The notes under the pieces are model-generated. The model saw only the letters and a program-made list of their open reading frames with translations, was not told the origin of the DNA and searched no databases. From positions 1 to 45,053 of the forward strand of contig JAPLWX010000015.1 in NCBI GenBank assembly GCA_026396415.1: DNA of 45,053 nt, in the 5' to 3' direction. The DNA comes from Microcaldota archaeon (GTDB lineage: Archaea; Micrarchaeota; Micrarchaeia; Anstonellales; Anstonellaceae). Shown here in pieces: positions 14,258 through 21,813 of the stretch (its first letter is position 1; the number at the start of each line of letters is the position of its first letter). A program made the translations under genes and the position numbers.

Positions 14258-14953
14258 TTAAACACCTCGTTTTTCCTTGGTTTCATCTGTCTTCACATCC
14301 TCCTTCATCTTCTCGTAGCGCTCAACCGCCTTGATTTTTGATTTTGTGCTGGCAATCAGATGATCTAGTGTTACGCCGACAATCCCCAAACCGATTCCAA
14401 TTGCGAATTCTGTGATGGAAAAAGCTTTGCCGAGTACCGCGTGTGCAACGGCTTCACCAGTCATTATAATGCCGAATCCTAACCCGATAATTCGAGCACA
14501 GTATACCGCGATTGCCCCGAGGGAAGCAAACATGTCCTGCGGCTTCACAACCGAAGCAAAACCGGCATATTTTGCCTGTTTCACTTCGCTGTCCTGGAAT
14601 TTTTGGCATATCTCTGTCGCCTTGTCATTCACTATCTTCTCTGCATCATTCATCTTTTCTCTTGGCAGTATGTGATAGTAGTTATGAACAAGTTCCTCGT
14701 ATTTCTCAGCCAGCCCATCATATTCTTCCATTTCTCTGAAAATCGCGTCCAACGTCTTTTTTGGCTTGCGCCTTCTCTCTTTCAGCATTGCCTTGCCCTC
14801 TTTCAGGTAGCCTGCCAGCCTAGCGGCATCCGTGATTATCTCTTCCCGTAACGGAGACTTTTTCTTGGAGTGCCATATCCTTATTTTTCCGCAAAATCCT
14901 GTTTTCTCTATGTTCTGCGATGAAGTACCAGTTGCTTTTGTTACGTTTTCCAT
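14258..14953 (-). CDS. hypothetical membrane protein with long cytoplasmic coiled region
   Basis: A 231-residue protein. Residues 1-125 are charged and helical, with a coiled-coil-like stretch (about 45-115). Two hydrophobic segments follow (about 138-165 and 175-197), then a charged Lys/Glu tail. The ATG at 14953 follows a GAGGTGA site. It is the middle gene of a three-gene leftward operon. No family is recognised; the layout would suit a membrane-anchored partner of the neighbouring soluble proteins. Confidence 0.6.
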   Translation of the reverse strand: MENVTKATGTSSQNIEKTGFCGKIRIWHSKKKSPLREEIITDAARLAGYLKEGKAMLKERRRKPKKTLDAIFREMEEYDGLAEKYEELVHNYYHILPREKMNDAEKIVNDKATEICQKFQDSEVKQAKYAGFASVVKPQDMFASLGAIAVYCARIIGLGFGIIMTGEAVAHAVLGKAFSITEFAIGIGLGIVGVTLDHLIASTKSKIKAVERYEKMKEDVKTDETKEKRGV

Positions 14954-14970
14954 AATTCTCACCTCATTTA

Positions 14971-15696
14971 TTACATCCGTGACTCGTTATTCACCTGCTC
15001 GGTTGTGCTATTTTCAATGCTAGTCACAGCCGCAAAACATAGGTCTGGGGGAAGGTCCAAGCGGACGCCAAACCGACCGTTGAAATTGAAGAGGAAGAAC
15101 CCCCTGACTCCAAGCCCGACATAATTATCAGCGCGATGGAGATAGCGTGCGCCTTTGTCACCAGGTGAAACCTCTCGATTGCCGGCAGGTATGCCAAACT
15201 TTTCGTCTGCGACATAAAATGCGTTTTTCTTAGGGAAATTCGGTATAAACCCAATCTCGTGCATATCAGTAATCTCGTAGAATATGCCGTTCTTGCCATT
15301 TTTCTTGGGTATTATCAGCGGAGTGCCACCTGCAAGGATTTTGTGGTTGATAGCAAGTATGCCATTCCTTTCCTTCCTGAATTCGACAGGTACTTCAAAA
15401 GTGTAGGTCATATTATTGGACGGGCTAGTGTAATTTATCACCGAACCAAGTTTTTCATCCGGTCTTGCGTACGCAAAGAGCGTTCCTGCCAAGCCAGGGC
15501 AGATTTTGTGGCAGATATCATCCTTACTTTTCCACGGATCAGAAAGCACGAGTATTCCGTCAAATTCCTTGTTGTTGATGATGCGCACCTTAGCACTGTT
15601 CGCTTCGCGTATCACATCTATTTGCGAGAACTTCGTTATATCGCGGCGGTCATAGACAGTCCGATTGAGTATGACGGCCCTTTCTAATTTTTGCAT
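14971..15696 (-). CDS. hypothetical protein, first gene of an unknown operon
   Basis: A 241-residue protein predicted mostly beta, with several Gly/Asn-rich strands (GVRGFFLFNFNGRFGVRLD) and no transmembrane helix. The ATG at 15696 (MQKLERAV) follows GAGGTGA. A TATA box (TTTATAATATG on the minus strand) lies in the short region shared with the divergent TrmB-type gene. That neighbour is therefore the probable regulator of this three-gene operon. The family is not recognised. Confidence 0.6.
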   Translation of the reverse strand: MQKLERAVILNRTVYDRRDITKFSQIDVIREANSAKVRIINNKEFDGILVLSDPWKSKDDICHKICPGLAGTLFAYARPDEKLGSVINYTSPSNNMTYTFEVPVEFRKERNGILAINHKILAGGTPLIIPKKNGKNGIFYEITDMHEIGFIPNFPKKNAFYVADEKFGIPAGNREVSPGDKGARYLHRADNYVGLGVRGFFLFNFNGRFGVRLDLPPDLCFAAVTSIENSTTEQVNNESRM

Positions 15697-15744
15697 ATTT
15701 TTCACCTCACGGTTAATTTCCATGTTCTTCTATCTAAACCAACA

Positions 15745-15780
15745 TACATATTATAAAGTGTAGTAGCTAATAGATACTAC
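15745..15780. promoter_or_regulatory. divergent promoter with GTAGTA/TACTAC operator
   Basis: The TATA core ATATTATAAAG is readable on both strands. It is followed by the inverted repeat GTAGTA (15760-15765) and TACTAC (15775-15780), just before the TrmB-type gene. It is a likely autoregulatory operator also controlling the leftward operon. Confidence 0.55.
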
Positions 15781-15794
15781 AAGATGGTGATTAC

Positions 15795-16526
15795 ATGGAA
15801 AAGGAGATTTTGAAGGGGCTTGGCTTTACCGACATCGAGGTGAAGGTCTATTGGGAGCTTCTTGGCTTGGGCGCAAGCCCTGCGGGAAGGCTTGCAAAGA
15901 CGGCGGGCGTTTACCGGAAGAACCTCTACGATGCGCTTGAGAGGTTAATAGAGAAAGGATTGGTCACCTTCGTGGTTGAAAATAAGCGGAGAACCTTCCA
16001 GGCAAAATCCCCGAAAAACCTGCTGAAGTATGTGGAAGAGAAGGAGCGCGCCCTAAGCGAGAGGAAAAAGGAGCTTGAGGATGCGATTCCCTCCATGGAG
16101 GCGCGGCGGCTGTCCGCACAAGTTGAGATTGAGGCTGAGATATACCGTGGCAACGAGGGGATAAAGACAATCCTGCGGGAATGCCTAGAGCACCGCGAAG
16201 TTCTCCTTATTGGTGCAACCGGCGAGGTGGAGGACCGGCTGCCTAATTTTTGGCCGGGGTACAACAAGAAGCGCGAGGGGCTTGGGTGCGCCTGGAAGCT
16301 GCTGCTCACCTACGAGGCGCGGAACCGGGAAATCACAAAGTCCAGGCACTATCATTACAAAGTCCTTCCAAAAACACTGAGCGGACCCAACGTGATATAC
16401 ATTTACGGGGAGTCGGTGGCAAATGTGCTTTGGCTGGAAAAGCCGGTTGCATTCGTGGTAAGGCACCGCGAGCTTGCGGAGAGCTATAAGCGATATTTCC
16501 ACTATCTGTGGGATAGCCTACGGTAG
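15795..16526 (+). CDS. TrmB-family transcriptional regulator
   Basis: A 243-residue protein. The N-terminal winged helix (LGFTDIEVKVYWELLGLG...YRKNLYDALERLIEKGLV) is diagnostic of TrmB regulators. A coiled-coil linker (about 80-105) follows, then an effector-binding C-terminal domain (EIYRGNEGIKTILREC and onward). The ligand is unknown. It starts 15 bases after the inverted repeat and is divergent from three hypothetical genes, its likely targets. It precedes virB4 but is separated from it by copy B of the transfer box. Confidence 0.85.
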   Translation: MEKEILKGLGFTDIEVKVYWELLGLGASPAGRLAKTAGVYRKNLYDALERLIEKGLVTFVVENKRRTFQAKSPKNLLKYVEEKERALSERKKELEDAIPSMEARRLSAQVEIEAEIYRGNEGIKTILRECLEHREVLLIGATGEVEDRLPNFWPGYNKKREGLGCAWKLLLTYEARNREITKSRHYHYKVLPKTLSGPNVIYIYGESVANVLWLEKPVAFVVRHRELAESYKRYFHYLWDSLR

Positions 16527-16584
16527 TCGGGAATGAAAAATTATTTCATTCATCTGTGCAATAATGCCAAATCTTCATTGATGC

Positions 16585-16623
16585 CTTAACGTACCTCATT
16601 GTCCACGAATGAATATCTTATCC
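16585..16623 (+). promoter_or_regulatory. transfer-regulon box, copy B
   Basis: It begins CTTAACGTACCTCATTGTCC and ends ATCTTATCCC. It matches copies A and C and lies about 30 bases before the virB4 start. The segment ATATCTTAT inside it may act as the TATA box. Confidence 0.8.
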
Positions 16624-16651
16624 CGTGTGCCTAAGCATACGGGTGCTTCCC

Positions 16652-19600
16652 ATGAGCTACGATATCCCGGACGAAGTGAAATACCGCGAGAAGATAGTCT
16701 TTGGATTGGACCTCAAGCAGCTGTGCTACTTCTGCGTTTTTACCGTGCTTGCGTTCCTTTCGTTCAACCTTCCGCTCGAAGGCGAGGCAAAGCTCATTCT
16801 GCCCTCCTTTTTCAGCATCCTTGGCGCGGGCTTCATCTTCCTGAACCTGGAGGAGCGCGTGCTTGACGCCTGGCACTTTTACAGCGGGGTGAGAAAAGCA
16901 TCTTCATCGGACAAAAAGGCGCAGCAGCTCGTGGGCGTGCGCACGATTGAAAACGACCAAATCATCCTCATGGACGGTTCATTGCGCGCGGTTCTGCAGG
17001 TGGAGCCCATAAACTTCAGCCTGCTGGACGAGGGGCAAAAAACCGCGTTCGTTTCCAACTACCGGGAGTTCCTCAGCCACCTCACCGACCCCATACAGAT
17101 ACTCGTGAGGACTGAGAAATCCGATGCGGAAGCGGTGTTCGCAGAGATGCAGGGCGGCCTGGAGGGGGCAGAAGTCGAAATAGCCTCGCTTTTCCGCGAC
17201 TTCTTCAGCTTCGAGCGCGAGTTCATGGAGGCAAACAACGTGAAAAGCAGGCGCTACTACTTGATAGTGGCGCAGCCGCCGCGCGCCATGCTGGGGAATG
17301 GGAATGCGGAGGAGGAAAGGAAGCAGCTTGAACAGAAAACGAAGATAGTGCAGGAAAAGCTCGCAGCCTGCAACCTGCGCTCGGAGCGCCTAAACAGCGC
17401 AAGGCTAAAGCAACTCTTCACATCCTATTCAACTGAGGAAAACGATGAGCAGGAGAAGGAAGCAGAGCCGAAAAGTGCCGGAGCGTTCGTCAATTCATTA
17501 ATCTGGCTGGCAATCAAGACCAAGATAGACATTGGCGCATTCTTCTCCCCAATATCTGCGCATGCCGTCAAAAAGGAAAAACAAATCGAATCCACATCAG
17601 CGTCTTCTTTTATTGAGGAAATCACGCCCGACTTCGACATCGCGCGCGAGCACGCGGGCGTAAACGGGATACTCCACCGTGTAATAAAGGCGGTGGGGTA
17701 TCCCCGCAACGTGGAGGACGGCTGGCTGGAGCAGTTCATGGCGACAAGCGAGCCGTACGACGTTTCCATACACATACATCCCGCAAGCATCAGCCGCACC
17801 CTCGCAAACATACACAGGCAGATAATCAAGCAAACATCTGACCTGCTTTCGGGCAACGCGGAGCACGCGCCCAACCCCTCGCTCGAAATAAAACGCAAGG
17901 ACACTCTCAAGGTCTATGGGCTTCTTTACAAGGGCAAGGAAAAGATGTTCGATGTTTCGCTCTACGTGGACAGCCAGGCGCGCGGCAAGGACGAGCTTGC
18001 GCTCATGGAGGAGCGCTGCAAGGCGAACATGAATGCCATGCTAATAGTGCCGAAAAGGACGGACTTCCGCATGGCAGACGGCATAAAATCAATGCTTCCG
18101 ACAGGCACTGACGCTCTCGGAGCAAGAAGGGAATTCCTCACAAGCTCGCTGTGCGCTACCTTTCCCTTCCTTTACCCGGTGGACTCGCGCGGCAAGGGCA
18201 CGTTCTTTGCGCACGAAAGGAGAACGCTAAACCCGCTTTTCATAGATTTTGACGCGATGAGCAACAAGCACTTCTTCGTACTCGGGATTTCCGGCTCGGG
18301 CAAGAGCTACGCGGCAAAATTCCTTCTCATGCAGCACATCCTCTCAAGGGAGGCGAAAATCTACGTACTCGACCCGAACGCGGAGTATTCAAGCCTCGTG
18401 GAGCGTTTGGGTGGCACGGAAATAGTTCTTTCCAAGGACTCGGACAAAATCATAAACCTTTTCGACCTAGCGGGCGAGGACTTCGGAAGCAAGATGCTCA
18501 CGCTCATTTCGGTGTTCGACATAATAACGGGAGGATTGACAGAAAGCCAGAAGGGAGTGCTAAATGAGGCGCTGGTGCGCGTCTACAAAAAGAGAGGGAT
18601 AGTAGCGACCAACCCGGCAAGCTGGGATAGAAAAGCGCCCACGTTCAGCGACCTCCGGTGGATATTGGAGGACATGAAAAAGAGAGTGGGAAGGCGCGTT
18701 CAATCATCAGAGGAACGGAGCGTGGAGGTGCTGCTGAACAGGGTGAGGATGTACGCGCGCGGCGGCTTTTTCGGCTTCCTTGATAGGGGAACAAGGGTAG
18801 ATTTGAACAACAGGATGCTGAGCTTCAACCTGAGCAACCGTCCGCCGCAGGTAAAGCAGCTTGTGATGTTCTCCGTGCTGGAGTTGATATCGCGCGAGAT
18901 GCGGAAGGACAAGAATCCCAAGGTAGTGCTAATTGACGAGGGCTGGTCGCTCCTGCGCAGCAAGGAGGCTGAGGATTACATATTGGAATTCATCAAGACC
19001 TCGCGCAAGTTCAATGCCTCGATTGGATTCATCACACAGGAGATAGAGGATTTGATGCGCAGCGAGGGCGGCAAGAGCATACTGAACACGACCTCAACGA
19101 AAATACTGCTGCGTCAGAACTCAAGCAACCTTGACCTGATATCAAAGACGCTTGCGCTCAACGCAAAGGAGAGGGACTACCTTTTGCGCGCGGAAAAGGG
19201 CGAGGGATTGATGATAAACGAGCAGGGGAGATATGAATTCATCGTGAAAGCGCCGCCGATGATAAACGCGCTCATAACCACCGACCCGAACGAGAAGCGC
19301 GCGGAGGGAATGCCTGCAAAAAAAGAGGAAGCGGAAGAAGAAGAGCCCGAGGAATATGCTGGGCACGGCTACTACCACGAAGACGAAGTGAGCGAGGACG
19401 AGCAGGGCAGGCTTCTTTCAAGGGGCTACGTGCACCACAACAGCATGATTCTTGGCGCGTGCGGCAGCTACAGGCTCCTGGTCAAGAGGCAGCCGCAGGA
19501 ATCTGCCGAGCATTCGCTCCTTGTCTGGGCCATAGCGGACGAGATATTGAAGCACGGCGGCAAGCCTGAGGTGCAGGCGACCGTGGGGGCGGACGTTTCA

Positions 19601-19831
19601 GTGAAGGTTGGGAAGAAGAGGATTTGCTTCGAGGTTGAGACTGGCAGCAACCTTGACTCGTACGATGAGGAGCATGTCAAGGAAAAGTTCGAGGAACTGA
19701 GGAACGAGTACGACAGGCTCATTGTGGTGGTGACAAACAGGAAGCAGAAGGCGAAGTACGCGAAGATTGCGCGCGCGGAGGCCATAACGCGGACGGAAGT
19801 CCCGGGGACAGTCGCTAGGCTGTTCAGATAA
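16652..19831 (+). CDS. virB4: VirB4-type conjugation ATPase with PrgI-like N-terminus and nuclease-like C-terminus
   Basis: A 1059-residue motor ATPase of a type IV secretion-like system. Residues 1-90 form a PrgI/VirB3-like module with two membrane helices (DIPDEVKYREKIVFGL then hydrophobic segments). The VirB4 region follows, with Walker A GISGSGKS near 545 and Walker B VVLIDEGWSLL near 758. An acidic linker (about 890-915) leads to a C-terminal domain with EHSLLVWAIADEIL, GADVSV and ICFEVETG (about 950-1000), a PD-(D/E)XK-like pattern. The ATG at 16652 is chosen over GTG 16625. It stands alone behind its own transfer box. The C-terminal nuclease reading is an inference. Confidence 0.88.
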   Translation: MSYDIPDEVKYREKIVFGLDLKQLCYFCVFTVLAFLSFNLPLEGEAKLILPSFFSILGAGFIFLNLEERVLDAWHFYSGVRKASSSDKKAQQLVGVRTIENDQIILMDGSLRAVLQVEPINFSLLDEGQKTAFVSNYREFLSHLTDPIQILVRTEKSDAEAVFAEMQGGLEGAEVEIASLFRDFFSFEREFMEANNVKSRRYYLIVAQPPRAMLGNGNAEEERKQLEQKTKIVQEKLAACNLRSERLNSARLKQLFTSYSTEENDEQEKEAEPKSAGAFVNSLIWLAIKTKIDIGAFFSPISAHAVKKEKQIESTSASSFIEEITPDFDIAREHAGVNGILHRVIKAVGYPRNVEDGWLEQFMATSEPYDVSIHIHPASISRTLANIHRQIIKQTSDLLSGNAEHAPNPSLEIKRKDTLKVYGLLYKGKEKMFDVSLYVDSQARGKDELALMEERCKANMNAMLIVPKRTDFRMADGIKSMLPTGTDALGARREFLTSSLCATFPFLYPVDSRGKGTFFAHERRTLNPLFIDFDAMSNKHFFVLGISGSGKSYAAKFLLMQHILSREAKIYVLDPNAEYSSLVERLGGTEIVLSKDSDKIINLFDLAGEDFGSKMLTLISVFDIITGGLTESQKGVLNEALVRVYKKRGIVATNPASWDRKAPTFSDLRWILEDMKKRVGRRVQSSEERSVEVLLNRVRMYARGGFFGFLDRGTRVDLNNRMLSFNLSNRPPQVKQLVMFSVLELISREMRKDKNPKVVLIDEGWSLLRSKEAEDYILEFIKTSRKFNASIGFITQEIEDLMRSEGGKSILNTTSTKILLRQNSSNLDLISKTLALNAKERDYLLRAEKGEGLMINEQGRYEFIVKAPPMINALITTDPNEKRAEGMPAKKEEAEEEEPEEYAGHGYYHEDEVSEDEQGRLLSRGYVHHNSMILGACGSYRLLVKRQPQESAEHSLLVWAIADEILKHGGKPEVQATVGADVSVKVGKKRICFEVETGSNLDSYDEEHVKEKFEELRNEYDRLIVVVTNRKQKAKYAKIARAEAITRTEVPGTVARLFR

Positions 19832-19901
19832 CATGACATAATATATGGACGCATTTAGGGGGTATCGGCAACTGCATTTTCTCGCCTGAAGATGCCTGGA
19901 A

Positions 19902-19984
19902 AAAGTCGCGCCAAAGTCGCGGCTTTTTGTTTATATACTGGGCGCGACTTTGTGCAGATGGGGTGGTCGCGCCCAATGTCGCGG
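19902..19984. repeat. GTCGCG repeat cluster around a TATA sequence (candidate origin or operator)
   Basis: AAGTCGCGCCAAAGTCGCGG (about 19903-19922) recurs as GGTCGCGCCCAATGTCGCGG (about 19965-19984). An inverted copy GGGCGCGACTTTG lies between, beside an AT-rich TTTTTGTTTATATAC. The region separates convergent genes, so it is not needed as their promoter. It lies next to the Cdc6/histone-like gene pair. An origin, a transfer origin or an unseen small-RNA promoter are all possible. Confidence 0.5.
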
Positions 19985-19990
19985 ACGATT

Positions 19991-20170
19991 TCACAAATCC
20001 TGCGCCATTACGGTGATTCTTCCGTTGCCTTCCGCTCTTTTGATGGCTGCCTCAAGGATTTCCCTCACCCTGCCATCAAGCTGCGGAAAGGATTCCGGCG
20101 AAACCCGCCTGCCCTTGCCGCGAAGGTACAAACCGACACTGTTTTTTGAAACAAGGCTTTTCCCGCCCAT
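19991..20170 (-). CDS. small histone-fold-like protein
   Basis: A 59-residue protein. The C-terminal 40 residues (RVSPESFPQLDGRVREILEAAIKRA then GRITVMAQDL) have the helix-strand-helix pattern and final R-x-TV-xx-DL of archaeal histone-fold proteins. The N-terminal helix appears shortened or replaced by a basic segment. The ATG at 20170 follows GGAGGTGA, which overlaps the stop of the Cdc6 gene, so the two are coupled. It probably binds DNA as a dimer and may act with Cdc6 at the element's origin. The fold assignment is by pattern only. Confidence 0.6.
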   Translation of the reverse strand: MGGKSLVSKNSVGLYLRGKGRRVSPESFPQLDGRVREILEAAIKRAEGNGRITVMAQDL

Positions 20171-20175
20171 GCGAT

Positions 20176-21252
20176 TCACCTCCCAACTCCAAGCTGTATC
20201 ACCCTCATGTTGAGCAACGGGCTCGCGCCATCCACTGTTTGTATGCTCAGGAGCTTCTTTGCCTCAAGCTCGCCCAGGTAATTCCGTATCTGCCGCTTGC
20301 TCCTATAAAATTTCCTGAAAAATGCGAGATAAAGGTTTGTTGAGCTTATCGGGCCGGTCTTGACTATATCAAGAATCAGCTGCTGCTCATCGCTCAAGCC
20401 CATCGAAGAAGGATTGAAGCCATTTTCCAATAGGCCTGCTGAATTGCCAAGTCTGCGCTCGTCCGCAGCCTTCACGTCCTCAAGCGTTATTTTTGCCCTT
20501 CCTGCCTTCTCCGCCCTCTTTGCCGCAGCCCATAGCAATTCCAAGCCTGCCTTAACGTTGCTTTTCCCTGCCACTGCTTTTTGCGCGCAAGCTTCGATTG
20601 TTTTCCCGTCCCAGCTGCCCGGCGACAAGCCAAGTTTTGCCCGTTGTGCCAATATATCCGCCATCTGCGCCGCGCTATAATGCTTGAACTCCAACCGCGA
20701 GAACTGGATGCTGTTTCCCACCCCCTTGCTTGAGAGCAGGTTTCCGTTATCTGATATGCCTATCACGCCAAAGAACGGTTTTCCGTTCCCCGCTCTTGCG
20801 ACATCATGGAGCAATTTTCCCTCATTATGGAAAAACAAGCCCTCGATATCGTCCAGCACAAGAAGCACGCGCGTGCCGTCCTTCTCCATCATTTCAATTA
20901 TCCTGTCGTAAACCTCATCGCGCGCAAGCCCCCTGCGCGGCATCATCTCCTCCAATGTCTTTGTAATGAGGGAATAGATTGCCATTCTTGTGGAGTGCTG
21001 CCAGCAATTCACGTAAATTGACTTTACCCTTGAGTTTCCCTCAAGCTTCTTGAGAATGTGCTTTATGCACGCTGTCTTGCCCGTTCCAGGGTCTCCGTAA
21101 ATGAAAAGGTTGTCTGGATGCCTGCCCTCGAAAAGCGGCTTTATTGCCTCGCTAATCTCCTTTATCTCACTCCCCCTGTGCAGCAGGCTGTCGGGGTTGT
21201 AGCCCGGCATCAGCACATCTTCCCTGGTTATCACTGAGCCCATTCGTACCAT
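20176..21252 (-). CDS. cdc6: Orc1/Cdc6-type replication initiator ATPase
   Basis: An AAA+ initiator of 358 residues. It begins LMPGYNPDSLLHRGSEI, has Walker A GDPGTGKT (about 53-60) and Walker B VLLVLDDIEG (about 115), and ends in a winged-helix DNA-binding domain (about 275-350). This is the archaeal Orc1/Cdc6 layout. The ATG at 21252 is preferred over the track's TTG; 21243 is an alternative. It overlaps or abuts the membrane-protein gene upstream and is coupled to the histone-like gene downstream. As an element gene it probably initiates or licenses element replication. Confidence 0.9.
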   Translation of the reverse strand: MVRMGSVITREDVLMPGYNPDSLLHRGSEIKEISEAIKPLFEGRHPDNLFIYGDPGTGKTACIKHILKKLEGNSRVKSIYVNCWQHSTRMAIYSLITKTLEEMMPRRGLARDEVYDRIIEMMEKDGTRVLLVLDDIEGLFFHNEGKLLHDVARAGNGKPFFGVIGISDNGNLLSSKGVGNSIQFSRLEFKHYSAAQMADILAQRAKLGLSPGSWDGKTIEACAQKAVAGKSNVKAGLELLWAAAKRAEKAGRAKITLEDVKAADERRLGNSAGLLENGFNPSSMGLSDEQQLILDIVKTGPISSTNLYLAFFRKFYRSKRQIRNYLGELEAKKLLSIQTVDGASPLLNMRVIQLGVGR

Positions 21253-21266
21253 CTCAATCCAAACTT

Positions 21267-21809
21267 TCAACCTGGAAGCGTGATATTCAGTCCGTAATCA
21301 TTGCTCTTGTTCTGTACAACAGGTGCACTGCCGTTCGTGCAACTCGCCTTGAGCGCAGCGTATTGCTCGCAGCACTTGGAGCACGAATTGAACAGGCTGG
21401 TGCCATTCGCAAAGGTTTCGTAAGCGAGGTATGCGAAGAACAACACAGCTAAACACACAAGGAAAAGCAAAAGCGAGGGAATGGCCGGTTTTCTGGCAAT
21501 CTCAAGGTATATCGCCATTCCGTTTGAAACCACGAAGGCATAGACGCCCGTTGCAATCAGGAGGATTATCACAGCATAGTCAGCGTTCTGGAACGAAATG
21601 AGGTAAACCAAGGCAAAGAAACAGATGATTTCAAGCGCCTTGAAGATATAGAGGTGCGCGCGCCTCTCCTTCAGCAACATGCGCATGAGCGGGTTTGCTT
21701 CAAGCTCGCGCCCCTTCTTTTCCGTGCTCTTGAGTGTGAAGAAAAGGTCAGCTATCCACAGGAGAAGGAAGAAGGCGGAAAGAATGATCACGAAAGGCAG
21801 GATGAACAC
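21267..21809 (-). CDS. four-helix membrane protein (DUF5658-like)
   Basis: About 180 residues from a GTG at 21809 directly after a GAGGTGATG site; the track's TTG start lies inside the upstream gene. Four transmembrane helices are evident. The first is followed by DLFFTLKS and ELEANPLMRMLL, a pattern seen in DUF5658-type proteins. The tail is Cys-containing and likely outside (CSKCCEQY). It sits between the coiled-coil surface protein and cdc6 in one leftward operon. Function unknown; a membrane role in transfer is possible. Confidence 0.65.
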   Translation of the reverse strand: MFILPFVIILSAFFLLLWIADLFFTLKSTEKKGRELEANPLMRMLLKERRAHLYIFKALEIICFFALVYLISFQNADYAVIILLIATGVYAFVVSNGMAIYLEIARKPAIPSLLLFLVCLAVLFFAYLAYETFANGTSLFNSCSKCCEQYAALKASCTNGSAPVVQNKSNDYGLNITLPG

Positions 21810-21813
21810 ACCA

